In this document: positions 53,716 through 62,463 of the stretch, one piece after another
How positions within the stretch are numbered: the stretch's first letter is position 1
How the letters are laid out: every line of letters begins with the position of its first letter
Assembly (NCBI GenBank): GCA_023382455.1
Contig: JAHDVX010000005.1
Span: 1-64,000, forward strand
Reading direction: 5' to 3'
DNA from: Flavobacteriales bacterium
GTDB lineage: Bacteria; Bacteroidota; Bacteroidia; Flavobacteriales_F; PHOS-HE28
Length of the DNA: 64,000 bases
Notes under the pieces: model-generated
Databases searched by the model: none
What the model was told of the DNA's origin: nothing
Seen by the model: the letters and a program-made list of their open reading frames with translations, nothing else
Position numbers and translations under genes: made by a program

Positions 53716-54912
53716 ATGTACCCCACCCTCTATCACGCGCTGCTCGACCTCACCGGTCTGGATTGGCCCATGCTGAAATTCCTCAACAGCTTCGGCTTCT
53801 TCGTGGCGTTGGCCTTCATGGGTGCGTACTGGACCCTGGTGCTGGAGCTCAAGCGAAAGGAAGGCCTGGGTCTGATCAAGGCCAGCGTGCAAAAGGTCAC
53901 CATCGGTGCACCGGCCACGCCGGCCGAGCTGGCGGTGCAGGCCCTCACGGGCTTCATCCTCGGCTGGAAAGGCCTGTACATCGTGCTGCACACGGCTGAG
54001 GTCACCGCCGATCCGCCAGGTTTCCTGCTCAGCGGCAAGGGCAGCCTCCTGGGGGGCGTGGCCGTGGCCGCGCTGCTGGCCTGGCTGCTTTGGCGGGAGA
54101 AGGAGAAGAAGCGCCTGAAGGAGCCCCGCACGGAGACCGTCACCATCCACCCGGCTCAGCACGGCAACAACATTACCATCACCGCCGCCGTCTGGGGCTT
54201 CATCGGCGCCAAGCTTTTCCACTGGCTGGAAAGCCCGCGCGACTTCTTTGACCTGGTGGCCACCGGCAACGTGGCCGACCTGGTCTCCGGCCTCACCATG
54301 TACGGCGGCCTCATCGTGGCCGGCATCATGGTGGTGCGCTACTTCCGCAAGCACGGCATGGCCGTACTGCCCAGCATGGACGCCGCCGCGCCCGGCCTGA
54401 TGCTCGCCTACGGCATCGGCCGCCTGGGCTGCCAGGTGAGCGGCGACGGCGACTGGGGCATCGCCAACATCGCCCCCAAGCCCGGCTGGATCCCCCAGTG
54501 GCTCTGGAGCTACGACTACCCCAACAACGTGAACGCCGTGCTGGGCCCGCACCGCGGCGGCTACGTGGGCCAGCCCATCACCGACGGCACCTGCTTCGAG
54601 GGCTACTGCACCCACCTGGTACCCGGCGTTTTCCCCACGCCGCTCTACGAGACCATCATGTGCCTGCTGCTCTTCGCGGCCCTCTGGTGGCTGCGCAAGC
54701 GCATCAGCCTGCCGGGCGTGCTCTTCAGCGTTTACCTCATCATGAACGGCGTAGAGCGCTTCCTTATCGAGAAGATCCGCGTCAACGAACCCTTCCTGGG
54801 CAGCTGGACCCAGGCGGAGGTCATCAGCATTAGCCTCATCATCCTCGGCACCGCAGGCATCCTGTGGAGCCGCAAACGCCACATCGATGGAAAACATCAA
54901 GTCGCTCACTGA
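53716..54912 (+). CDS. lgt: Prolipoprotein diacylglyceryl transferase-like protein
   Basis: A 398-residue inner-membrane enzyme that would transfer diacylglycerol to the lipobox Cys of prolipoproteins. The family motif GIGRLGCQVSGDGDWG contains the essential Arg, and GGLIVAGIMVVRYF and FPTPLYETIMCLLLF match Lgt membrane helices. It is longer than the roughly 280-residue enterobacterial Lgt because of an N-terminal extension and a cytoplasmic loop near residues 110-150. This longer form is seen in Bacteroidota. It overlaps suhB by 26 bp. Confidence 0.87.
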   Translation: MYPTLYHALLDLTGLDWPMLKFLNSFGFFVALAFMGAYWTLVLELKRKEGLGLIKASVQKVTIGAPATPAELAVQALTGFILGWKGLYIVLHTAEVTADPPGFLLSGKGSLLGGVAVAALLAWLLWREKEKKRLKEPRTETVTIHPAQHGNNITITAAVWGFIGAKLFHWLESPRDFFDLVATGNVADLVSGLTMYGGLIVAGIMVVRYFRKHGMAVLPSMDAAAPGLMLAYGIGRLGCQVSGDGDWGIANIAPKPGWIPQWLWSYDYPNNVNAVLGPHRGGYVGQPITDGTCFEGYCTHLVPGVFPTPLYETIMCLLLFAALWWLRKRISLPGVLFSVYLIMNGVERFLIEKIRVNEPFLGSWTQAEVISISLIILGTAGILWSRKRHIDGKHQVAH

Positions 54913-55687
54913 ACAGGTGGTGCTCCTGAGCCGGGAGGTCGCCGCCTTCATCCGCACCGAAAGCCATAAGATCACCGAGGCCAGCGTGGAGAACAAGGGC
55001 CTGAACAACCTGGTGAGCTACGTGGACAAGCAGGCTGAACAGCGCTTCGTGGACGGTTTGCGCGGCATCCTTCCCCAGGCAGGCTTCATCGCCGAGGAAG
55101 GCACCGGCGAGCGTGCCGAAGGCTACAACTGGATCATCGACCCGCTGGACGGCACCACCAACTTCGTGCACGGCATGCCTTGCTACTGCACCAGCGTGGC
55201 CCTGGTGAAGGGCGAGGAGATCCTGCTCGGCGTGGTACTCGAAGTGAACCGCGACGAATGCTTCGCCGCCTGGCGCGGCGGTGGCGCCACCCTGAACGGA
55301 ACGCCCATCAGCGTATCCACCCGCGCCAAGCTGCAGGAAAGCCTGCTCGCCACCGGCTTCCCATACGACGACTTCGGTTTCGAGAGCGAATACATGGACC
55401 TGCTGCGCGAGCTGATGCACCGCACCCGCGGCATCCGCCGCCTGGGCAGTGCGGCCGCCGACCTGGCCTACGTGGCCTGCGGGCGCTTCGAGGCCTTCTA
55501 CGAGTACGGCCTCAACAGCTGGGACGTGGCCGCAGGCATCCTCCTGGTGCGCGAGGCCGGTGGCCGGGTCAGCGGCTTCCACCCCGGCAAAGACCCGGTG
55601 TACGACGAGGAGATCGTGGCCAGCAACAGCGCCATCCACGAAGAACTGCTGGAGGTGATCGAACGCAACTGGCAGCGGCAGGACTGA
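54887..55687 (+). CDS. suhB: Inositol-1-monophosphatase family protein
   Basis: A 266-residue Mg-dependent phosphatase of inositol phosphates and related sugar phosphates. The metal sites are FIAEEG, WIIDPLDGTTNFVHG and NSWDVAAG, all intact. The C-terminus VSGFHPGKDPVYDEEIVASN...ERNWQRQD is the sequence found twice more in the window, as the remnants at 27593-27808 and 36602-36818 that flank the CRISPR-Cas island. It is translated with lgt through a 26-bp overlap. The sequence downstream of its stop is unrelated to the island flanks. Confidence 0.94.
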   Translation: MENIKSLTEQVVLLSREVAAFIRTESHKITEASVENKGLNNLVSYVDKQAEQRFVDGLRGILPQAGFIAEEGTGERAEGYNWIIDPLDGTTNFVHGMPCYCTSVALVKGEEILLGVVLEVNRDECFAAWRGGGATLNGTPISVSTRAKLQESLLATGFPYDDFGFESEYMDLLRELMHRTRGIRRLGSAAADLAYVACGRFEAFYEYGLNSWDVAAGILLVREAGGRVSGFHPGKDPVYDEEIVASNSAIHEELLEVIERNWQRQD

Positions 55688-55790
55688 GGGAGTCCTTGGG
55701 CCAGGCCGCGTGCGCCGGGCCGGAAAGGCCATCTGGCCCTGCCCACTCGCTTTGCCCTGGCCTTGGTGAAAGTGGACTGCCCGCTCCCCA

Positions 55791-56276
55791 CTATTCCCCT
55801 CCGGTCCACCGCTCGTGGTCCATGGGTTTCAGCATGGTGCCCGTACAGTTGGGTGCACCGCAGCGGCAGGCCCAGATCTTTTTCAGTCGTGCGGTGTAGG
55901 GCATGTCGAAGCTGATGCCGTAGTCGTAGGTGAGTTCCTCGCCCTTGCGCACATCACGCAGCGTCTCGATGACCACCCGGTCCTTGCGGTGGTCGCGCCG
56001 GTGCGCGTGCAGGTACGGGATGCAGTTCGGGGCGCAGCCGTGGTTGATCCACCGCGCGTCATTGCCGCCCACGTTCGCGTCGATGATCCACTCGTCGTTC
56101 AGGGTGAAGAGGAAGGTGTGCCCGCTGTAGATCTCGTCGTACTCCGCATCGGCCTGCGCGCGGCTGATCAGCCGGCCGGTGTATTCGATCAGCTCCGTGC
56201 CCGCGGGAATGTTGCGCGCCGCGAAGACACCGTTGCCGTGGATCGGTGAATGCCGCACGATGATCAGGTCCTCCAT
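55791..56276 (-). CDS. SET-domain protein-lysine methyltransferase 1
   Basis: A 161-residue protein consisting of one SET domain and a post-SET zinc-binding tail. SPIHGNGVFAARNIPAGTEL is the first SET motif, ARWINHGCAPNC the SAM/pseudoknot motif, and GEELTYDYG carries the catalytic Tyr. The tail has CRCGAPNCTG. SET enzymes methylate lysines of proteins, and bacterial targets are largely unknown. It starts 3 bp after a paralogous SET gene, forming a tandem pair. Confidence 0.9.
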   Translation of the reverse strand: MEDLIIVRHSPIHGNGVFAARNIPAGTELIEYTGRLISRAQADAEYDEIYSGHTFLFTLNDEWIIDANVGGNDARWINHGCAPNCIPYLHAHRRDHRKDRVVIETLRDVRKGEELTYDYGISFDMPYTARLKKIWACRCGAPNCTGTMLKPMDHERWTGGE

Positions 56277-56279
56277 GCC

Positions 56280-56771
56280 TCAGGCGGTTGCTCGTCGCTT
56301 CACACCCTTGCGGGCTAGGTGGATCATGGAGCCCGTGCAGTTCGGTGCGCCGCAACGGCAGGCCCAGAGCTTGCGCTCCTCGGCGCTGATAGGACCTTCC
56401 ACCTGGATGTCGTAGTCGTAGGTGAGCTCCTCTCCGGCGGCGATGTCACGCAGGGCTTCGATCACCACGCGGTCCTTGCGCGGGTCGTCGTCCTCGTTGC
56501 CGATCACATACGCCTTGCAGTTGGGGGAGCAGCCGTGGTTGATCCAGCGCGCCACGTTGCCGCCGATGTTGGCGTCGATCACGTAGTCGTCGTTGAGGAT
56601 GAAGAGGAACGTGTGGCCGTCATCATGCCCGCCGTACTCATCGTCCACCTCGGCATGCGTGCGCAGCTTGCCCTTGTACTCCACGACCTCCTCGCCGGCC
56701 TTGATGGGAGCGGTGGCGAACACGCCTTGGCCGTGGATCTTGGAGTTGCGGCGGATGATCTTGCTGGGCAT
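56280..56771 (-). CDS. SET-domain protein-lysine methyltransferase 2
   Basis: A 163-residue paralogue of the next gene. It has NSKIHGQGVFATAPIKAGEE, ARWINHGCSPNC, GEELTYDYD and the post-SET CRCGAPNCTG, and ends in a basic tail (ARKGVKRRATA). An acidic loop GNEDDDPRKD replaces the HRRDHRKD loop of its partner, so the two may recognise different proteins. The start at 56771 follows a perfect TAAGTTTG box. Confidence 0.9.
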   Translation of the reverse strand: MPSKIIRRNSKIHGQGVFATAPIKAGEEVVEYKGKLRTHAEVDDEYGGHDDGHTFLFILNDDYVIDANIGGNVARWINHGCSPNCKAYVIGNEDDDPRKDRVVIEALRDIAAGEELTYDYDIQVEGPISAEERKLWACRCGAPNCTGSMIHLARKGVKRRATA

Positions 56772-56789
56772 GGTTTTTCGGAAGGGCTG

Positions 56790-56797
56790 CAAACTTA
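56790..56797 (-). promoter_or_regulatory. -7 box TAAGTTTG for the SET pair
   Basis: A perfect TAnnTTTG match on the minus strand, 18 bp upstream of the ATG at 56771. Confidence 0.6.
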
Positions 56798-56814
56798 CGC
56801 GATGCAGGGCGGGG

Positions 56815-57615
56815 TCAGTTTCGCGTGGCCACCACACTGAACACCATGGGCAGCTTGCCTTCCATGCCGCGGATGCGGTACAGGCCATCGGTGCCGTGCA
56901 CGGTGTTGGCGAAGCAGTCGTGCGGCGAGCCGTCCAGTTCCTGGAGACCGTTGATGCGCAAGCCAGCGTCCAGCAAGGCAGTGACGGTCTCGGCCAGCGA
57001 ATGGTTCCAGGTGTGCGAGGGCAAAGCGATGGGCGCGGCCGTGTCGGCGTAGGTGCCTTGTTCCACTTCTTCGATCCGCTCCCGGTTGAAGTAGGACCAG
57101 GCCACGGCAGTGAACTCATTGTTGAACATCCACACCGCCGGGTGGAACTCCACCAGCACCAGCCGCCCGCCGGGCTTCAGCCAGCGCGCGATGTTCCGCG
57201 CCCAGGGGCCGAGGTCAGGCAGCCAGCCCAATACGCCGTAACTGGTGAAGATGATGTCGAAGCGGTCCTCGAACGCGGGCTGCGGGTCGAGCACGTTGGC
57301 GAGCACGAATTCCGCTTGCAGCCCGGCGCGATCCGCCAGCTTGCGCGCCTCGGCGATGGCTTCGTCCGAGAGGTCGAGCCCCGTGGCCGTTGCGCCCATG
57401 CGTGCCAGCGAGAGGGTGTCCTGCCCGAAATGGCATTGCAGGTGCAGCAGGGCCTTGCCGCGCACGTCGCCGAGCAGCTCCCGCTCATGCGCGCCCAAGG
57501 AATTCGCACCGTTCAGGAAGCCTTCCACATCGTAGAACTTCGAGCCGACGTGATGCCGGGTGCGGGCATTCCACAGCGCACGGTTCACCTCGAACGAGGC
57601 CGCATGGTCTTGCAT
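56815..57615 (-). CDS. Class I SAM-dependent methyltransferase
   Basis: A 266-residue methyltransferase with the SAM-binding region LLHLQCHFGQDTLSLARMG (motif I, with the usual glycines partly replaced), TGLDLSDEAIAEARKLA, FDIIFTSYGVLGWL and LKPGGRLVLVEFHP. The substrate is unknown. It lies upstream of the SET pair on the same strand but is separated from it by a promoter. A CATCTTTA sequence ends 4 bp before its start. Confidence 0.88.
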   Translation of the reverse strand: MQDHAASFEVNRALWNARTRHHVGSKFYDVEGFLNGANSLGAHERELLGDVRGKALLHLQCHFGQDTLSLARMGATATGLDLSDEAIAEARKLADRAGLQAEFVLANVLDPQPAFEDRFDIIFTSYGVLGWLPDLGPWARNIARWLKPGGRLVLVEFHPAVWMFNNEFTAVAWSYFNRERIEEVEQGTYADTAAPIALPSHTWNHSLAETVTALLDAGLRINGLQELDGSPHDCFANTVHGTDGLYRIRGMEGKLPMVFSVVATRN

Positions 57616-57619
57616 GGTG

Positions 57620-57627
57620 TAAAGATG
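57620..57627 (-). promoter_or_regulatory. -7-like box CATCTTTA abutting start
   Basis: CATCTTTA on the minus strand ends 4 bp before the methyltransferase ATG at 57615. It differs from TAnnTTTG at the first and last bases, so support is weak. Confidence 0.3.
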
Positions 57628-57633
57628 CGGTGC

Positions 57634-59082
57634 TTAGAAGTACAGCACGCACACCCCGATGGCGGTGAGCACGCACACCAGGTCCACCAGCAGCATGATG
57701 CCCAGCGTGTAGCGGGTGTCCTTCACGTTCACCGCGCCGAAGTAGAGGGCGATCACGTAGAAGGTGGTCTCCGCCGCGCCTTGCAGGATGGAGACGAGCT
57801 GGCCGGTGAAGGTGTCCGCGCCGTAGGTCTTCATGGCGTCCAGCATGAAGCCGCGCGAGCCGCCGGAGCTGAAGGGCCGCATCAGCGCCACAGGGATGGC
57901 GTCGATCACCTCGCGGCTCACGCCCACGAAGGCCAGGGCGCGGGAGAGGCCGCTCATGACGATCTCCATCAGGCCGCTGTTGCGGAAGATGCTCAACGCG
58001 GCCAGCATGGCCAGCATGTAAGGCAGCACACGCAGGCCCGTGGTCCAGCCGTCCTTGCTGCCGTGGATGAAGGAGTCGAACATGTTGGTGCCCTTCTCCT
58101 TGAAGTAGCGCTCGTGCAGGAAGGCGTAGGCCACGATCAGCAGGATGATGCCCAGCAGCATGCCATTGCCGAGGTTGTCGGTGAAGTGGATCTTGGCCGC
58201 GCCCGCCAGCCCGCTGATGTAGGCCATCAGGCCGCCGATGACACCGCTCACGCCCAGCACGAAGAGCAGCACCGGCCCGTTGAACAGGTTGATGCGCTGG
58301 CGCACGGCCACGAAGGCCAGCGCGGCCAAGGTGCCCACGAAGCTGGTGACGATCATGGGCACCATGATGTCCGCCGGGTTGGCTGCGCCCATGGCCGCCC
58401 GGTAGCCGATGATGCTGGTGGGCAGCAGGGTGAGGCCCGCCGCGTGCAGGCACAGGAACATGATCTGGCTGTTCGTGGCCCGCTCCGGCGCGGGGTTGTT
58501 CTCCTGCATGCTTTCCATGGCCTTCAGGCCGAAGGGCGTGGCGGCATTGTCCAGGCCGAGGAAGTTGGCGGCGAAGTTCAAGGTCATGTAGCCGTAGGCG
58601 GGGTGGTCCTTCGGCAGGTCGGGGAACACGCGGCCGAAGAGCGGCGAGAGGAAACGCGCGAGCTTCTCCATGGCGCGCGAATCCACCAGCAGGTTCATCA
58701 GGCCGCAGAAGAAGGTGAGGTAGCCGATCAGCGGCAGCCACAGGTCCATCACCGTGTTCTTGCAGGTGGGGAAGAGGCCGTCCGCCGGTACGGTGCCCAG
58801 TGTGCCCTGCACGGTGCCCTTGGCGGTGAGGGTGAACACGGTGTCGCCGTGCATCACCGCGGGGGCGTCGGCCTGCACGGACAGCGGATCGCTTCTCCGA
58901 AGGTCGCCCAGCAGCGGGCTGCCGCGCAGCTCGGCAGTGTCGCGCTCGTACACCACCAAGGGTGCGCCCTGCTTGCCGTTCACCAGCAGGCCCAGGCTGT
59001 GCTGCCGCCCGATGGCCAGCATCAGCAACGCATAGCCGATGCTGAGGATGAGGATGAAGGTCCAGAAACGGCTGAGGGCCAT
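57634..59082 (-). CDS. Nucleoside recognition domain membrane protein (SpmA-SpmB fusion type)
   Basis: A 482-residue inner-membrane protein with about ten hydrophobic segments. Two Gate/nucleoside-recognition domains are arranged like spore maturation proteins SpmA and SpmB joined in one chain. The first has NFAANFLGLDNAATPFGLKA, and the second has VALMRPFSSGGSRGFMLDAM and QGAAETTFYVIALYFG. An extracytoplasmic loop spans about residues 25-95. The transported substrate is unknown. The start MALSRFWTF at 59082 begins with a membrane helix. Confidence 0.88.
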   Translation of the reverse strand: MALSRFWTFILILSIGYALLMLAIGRQHSLGLLVNGKQGAPLVVYERDTAELRGSPLLGDLRRSDPLSVQADAPAVMHGDTVFTLTAKGTVQGTLGTVPADGLFPTCKNTVMDLWLPLIGYLTFFCGLMNLLVDSRAMEKLARFLSPLFGRVFPDLPKDHPAYGYMTLNFAANFLGLDNAATPFGLKAMESMQENNPAPERATNSQIMFLCLHAAGLTLLPTSIIGYRAAMGAANPADIMVPMIVTSFVGTLAALAFVAVRQRINLFNGPVLLFVLGVSGVIGGLMAYISGLAGAAKIHFTDNLGNGMLLGIILLIVAYAFLHERYFKEKGTNMFDSFIHGSKDGWTTGLRVLPYMLAMLAALSIFRNSGLMEIVMSGLSRALAFVGVSREVIDAIPVALMRPFSSGGSRGFMLDAMKTYGADTFTGQLVSILQGAAETTFYVIALYFGAVNVKDTRYTLGIMLLVDLVCVLTAIGVCVLYF

Positions 59083-59266
59083 GTGAAGGGGCTTGCTGCA
59101 AAGAAGGGGAGCGGGGAGGGCCTTGAGCAGCCAAGGGGCCACGGGTGTTGAACAAGGCGATGTGCATGAGCCTGGCCTCATGCCGCGGTCTTGCTTTCCC
59201 AATGGATGCAAATGCCCTGATCGTGGTATTGCCGTTCCCTTGTGGCCGGGGTTGCTTTGCGCCCCG

Positions 59267-60226
59267 ATGGACCGGCTGAAGAATTCGTTGCCTGGCGTGT
59301 TCGCCTTTTTGATCGTGCTGTTGCTGATGCCGCTGGGGCATGCCTTGATGGTGCTCAATGAACAGCTGCTGCACATCAACCAGTTCATCGGGGCCGCGGT
59401 GATCGGCCTGGTGGGCATGGCCCTGCTGGCGTGGGGCCTGAAGGTGAACCAAAAGCCCGCCACAGCCACCGTGCTGGGCCTGCTGGCCGGGGTGCTGGTG
59501 TGGACCGGCTGGGTGGAGTTCTCCTTTGTCTGGATGGCCCACAAGCTGCAGGTGCAGCCCTTGATGGAGAACGGTGAGGTGGCCACCAAGCCGGAGTATC
59601 TGGTGATGTTGTCCTCGTTGGGCCTGCTCGCTTCCGTCACATTGCTCTACCTGTTCGGTTCCACGCGTTGTACGTTCTTCGTCTGGTTCCAAAAGCGCAT
59701 GGGCTTCTTCAACAAGCTGAAGCTGGCTGCAGCGCCGGCCAGTGCCCGCCCCTTGGCCGTGATCACGTTCATGGAGACGCTGATGTTGATCTGGACCTTC
59801 TACATCGTGCTGTTGCTGGTGTACGACAAGGACATTGCCGGTGATCGCCACCCGGCCACGTACGTGGTCGCCTTCGGCTCGCTCGCCTGGTCGATGTACC
59901 TGATGACCCGCCTGGTGCGGATACGGGTGTTCGACCAAGCGGTACGCTACGCCATCCCCACGGTGGTGATCTTCTGGAACTTCGTGGAGGTGATCGGCCG
60001 GTGGGACATGTTCCACGAGATCTGGGTTCATCCCTTTGAGTACTGGCTGGAGAACACGATCATCCTGGCTTCCTTGCTTGGATTCATCGCGGCCACGGTG
60101 CTCGGCGGCATCGGGGAGCGCAAGAAGGAGCGCCCCGGCAAACGGGCCGCCCATGAGGATTCCAGCCGGTTGTCCATCAACCTCACCGCCGGCCAGCCGA
60201 AGAAGGAAGCCGTGGCGCAGTTGTGA
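59267..60226 (+). CDS. Multi-pass membrane protein of unknown function
   Basis: A 319-residue protein with about eight hydrophobic segments (starting near residues 9, 38, 68, 112, 158, 192, 229 and 263) and a basic cytoplasmic tail (ERKKERPGKRAAHED). No family was recognised. The start MDRLKNSLPG at 59267 is 7 bp after TTGCTTTG, which resembles the -7 box. It is transcribed away from the nucleoside-recognition gene and precedes the OmpA lipoprotein by 67 bp. Confidence 0.75.
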   Translation: MDRLKNSLPGVFAFLIVLLLMPLGHALMVLNEQLLHINQFIGAAVIGLVGMALLAWGLKVNQKPATATVLGLLAGVLVWTGWVEFSFVWMAHKLQVQPLMENGEVATKPEYLVMLSSLGLLASVTLLYLFGSTRCTFFVWFQKRMGFFNKLKLAAAPASARPLAVITFMETLMLIWTFYIVLLLVYDKDIAGDRHPATYVVAFGSLAWSMYLMTRLVRIRVFDQAVRYAIPTVVIFWNFVEVIGRWDMFHEIWVHPFEYWLENTIILASLLGFIAATVLGGIGERKKERPGKRAAHEDSSRLSINLTAGQPKKEAVAQL

Positions 60227-60293
60227 GTGGACGGGCCCATTCCGTGGTGTCCATTGGCGCGGCACACCTATCTTTCCCTTCCCAATCATTGCC

Positions 60294-61187
60294 ATGAAAC
60301 AGCTGCCACTTCTCGCCGTCGCGTTGCTGATGGTGTCTTCCGCGTGTGTTTCCAAGAAGAAGTACACCGCCATCCAGCTTTCCAACCAAACCCTGAACAA
60401 CAAGCTGGACGAGGCCAACCGGGCACTGGCGGAATGCAACGCCGCCAAGGCCAGCATGGATGGAACGATCAGATCCCTGCAGACCAGCAACGACCACCTG
60501 AAGGACCAGGTGGCCGAGATGAGCGTCACCAACCAGGCCCTGCTGCAGAATGTGGGCAACATGGCCACGCTCAGCGCGCAGGAAGCCGCCAACCTGGAGA
60601 AGAGCCTGGAGAGTATCAAGGAGAAGGACCTGCAGATCCGCCGCATGCAGGATGCCCTCGACAAGAAGGATTCCGTCACCCTCGCGCTGGTGGTGAGCCT
60701 GAAGAGCTCCCTGGGCAACCTCAACGACACGGATGTTACCGTCAACGTGGAGAAGAGCGTGGTCTTCATCGAGCTCAGCGACAAGATGCTCTTCAAGAGC
60801 GGAAGCGCCGAGCTTTCACCCCGCGCCAAGGAAGTGCTGGGCAAGGTGGCCACCGTGCTGAACGACAAGCCCGACCAGGAAGTGCTCGTGGAGGGCCACA
60901 CGGACAATGTGCCCATCAGCCGCGAGTGCATCAAGGACAACTGGGACCTGAGCGCATCGCGCGCCATCACCATCACCCGGGTGCTGCAGAACGACTACAA
61001 GGTGGACCCCGCGCGCATCACCGCCGCCGGCCGCAGCGAGTACGTACCGAAGGCCAGCAACGACACACCCGAAGGACGGAGCATCAACCGGCGGATCCGC
61101 ATCGTGATCCTGCCCAAGATGGACCAGTTCTACAACATGATCGAGGACGGCCTGAAGAAGGCCACCGAGGCGGAAGAAGGGCAGTGA
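60294..61187 (+). CDS. OmpA/MotB-family peptidoglycan-binding lipoprotein
   Basis: A 297-residue lipoprotein with a lipobox at VSSAC (Cys18). A coiled coil of about 110 residues follows (near 25-135, rich in Leu, Lys and Glu). The OmpA-like domain starts near 150 with VVFIELSDKMLFKSGSAELS and has VEGHTDNVPI and SASRAITITRVL, the residues that bind diaminopimelate in peptidoglycan. It probably ties the outer membrane to the cell wall. TATCTTTC lies 17 bp upstream of the start. Confidence 0.9.
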   Translation: MKQLPLLAVALLMVSSACVSKKKYTAIQLSNQTLNNKLDEANRALAECNAAKASMDGTIRSLQTSNDHLKDQVAEMSVTNQALLQNVGNMATLSAQEAANLEKSLESIKEKDLQIRRMQDALDKKDSVTLALVVSLKSSLGNLNDTDVTVNVEKSVVFIELSDKMLFKSGSAELSPRAKEVLGKVATVLNDKPDQEVLVEGHTDNVPISRECIKDNWDLSASRAITITRVLQNDYKVDPARITAAGRSEYVPKASNDTPEGRSINRRIRIVILPKMDQFYNMIEDGLKKATEAEEGQ

Positions 61188-61195
61188 CCCTGGCC

Positions 61196-61804
61196 CTAGG
61201 ACGTGGCGGCCACCGGCCGTGGGTGGGCTGCCGGTTCCGGCGGCACCGCCGCCAGCAGCCGCCCGATCTGCAGGAAGTGACGTTCCTGGTGGGCCACCAC
61301 GAACCGGAAGGCATCGCCGGCCTTGAAGCGGATCACCGGCCCCAGGCTGCTCACCACCTTCATTCGGCCCAGGTCCGTGCGGCGGGCCCGCTCCAGCAGT
61401 TCCAGCAGGCTGGTGCAGAGGCGGATGAACGCATCGATGCTTTCCATGGACGCACCGTGCTGCTTGACCGGGTCGAAGATCTTCAGCGTCTTCATCTTCC
61501 ACGCGATGCGGCCGCCCGGCTTGGGGCGCATGCCGCTGGTGAACCATTCGCCCAGCAGGCCCGGCTTGAAATCCGGTGCGTCCGGCAGGGCATCGGCCTT
61601 CTTGTCGAACACACTGCGCAGGCCACGTTCATAGATGCCGCTGCTCAGCACCATGTGCGCGAATACCTCCAGCACGTTCCATTGCCCTTGCGCCGGCCGG
61701 TGGCGCAACCGCTGTTCCGAGAGCGTCCTCAGCTGCCGGGCCCGTTCCACCTGCGCATGCAGCGAGGCGGCCAGCTCATCGATCATCTTTTGCTTATCCA
61801 TCAT
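61196..61804 (-). CDS. DinB-family protein
   Basis: A 202-residue four-helix-bundle protein of the DinB/YfiT superfamily. It has HRPAQGQWNVLEVFAHMV with the first metal-ligand His, and the C-terminal FRFVVAHQERHFLQIGRLL with the other two His residues. Members are metal-dependent enzymes, often thiol transferases, and this one is uncharacterised. It is convergent with the OmpA lipoprotein, with only 8 bp between the stops. Confidence 0.85.
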   Translation of the reverse strand: MMDKQKMIDELAASLHAQVERARQLRTLSEQRLRHRPAQGQWNVLEVFAHMVLSSGIYERGLRSVFDKKADALPDAPDFKPGLLGEWFTSGMRPKPGGRIAWKMKTLKIFDPVKQHGASMESIDAFIRLCTSLLELLERARRTDLGRMKVVSSLGPVIRFKAGDAFRFVVAHQERHFLQIGRLLAAVPPEPAAHPRPVAATS

Positions 61805-61860
61805 GGTGCGAAACAAGGCATGGACCGTGCTTGCCGCACTTGATCTGGCTCAAGAAGTGC

Positions 61861-62427
61861 TTACTGCACGGTCCGCCTCAACCGGCTGAAGGTCTCCGGG
61901 GTCATGCGCAGGTAGCTGGCGATGTCCTTCTGTGGCACCAGTTGCAGCAGGTGCGGACTGCGGGCCACCAGCCTGCGGTAGCGTTCCTCCGCCGTTAGGC
62001 TCAACAGCTCCACCTCGCGCACCCCGCGGCCCACCAGCACTTCCTCCAAGATCAGGCGCCCGAACCGCTCCATGACCGGCACCTCGCGGTATAGCCGCTG
62101 CAAGTCCTCATAAGTGATCCCCAACAGGGTGCTATCCGTCACGGCCACCACGTCGAAGCGTGCCGGTTTCCGAGTGACGAACGACGCATATTCCCCGCTC
62201 CAGCTGCCATCATAGGAGAAGCCTACGCAGATGTCCTCCCCGTCATGCGGGAACGACAGGCGCTGAACCCCGTCGCGCACGATGTAGAAATGCTCCTCCA
62301 CTTTTCCCGCCGCACAGATGAAGGATTTCCGCGGGAAGTGGAATTCCTTCCAGCAGGGCAGTATGATCGCCCATTCCCGATCAGTGGGGTCGATGTATCG
62401 CTGCAGGGTTCGGCGGACCAGTTCCAT
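61861..62427 (-). CDS. Crp/Fnr-family transcriptional regulator
   Basis: A 188-residue regulator. The N-terminal cyclic-nucleotide-type beta roll (FPRKSFICAAGKVEEHFYIV, VGFSYDGSWSGEYASFVTRK) is joined by the dimer helix to a C-terminal winged helix with LVPQKDIASYLRMTPETFSR as the recognition region. This short form is typical of Bacteroidota Crp/Fnr regulators. There is no Fe-S cysteine set, and its effector and targets are unknown. Confidence 0.9.
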   Translation of the reverse strand: MELVRRTLQRYIDPTDREWAIILPCWKEFHFPRKSFICAAGKVEEHFYIVRDGVQRLSFPHDGEDICVGFSYDGSWSGEYASFVTRKPARFDVVAVTDSTLLGITYEDLQRLYREVPVMERFGRLILEEVLVGRGVREVELLSLTAEERYRRLVARSPHLLQLVPQKDIASYLRMTPETFSRLRRTVQ

Positions 62428-62463
62428 ACAAGAACGCTCGTGCGGCGTGATCGACGATCGTGG

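Noticed and set aside
57485-60976. A 1163-codon open frame on the minus strand
   Set aside because: It overlaps the well-supported genes at 57634-59082, 59267-60226 and 60294-61187 in other frames and has no recognisable domain.
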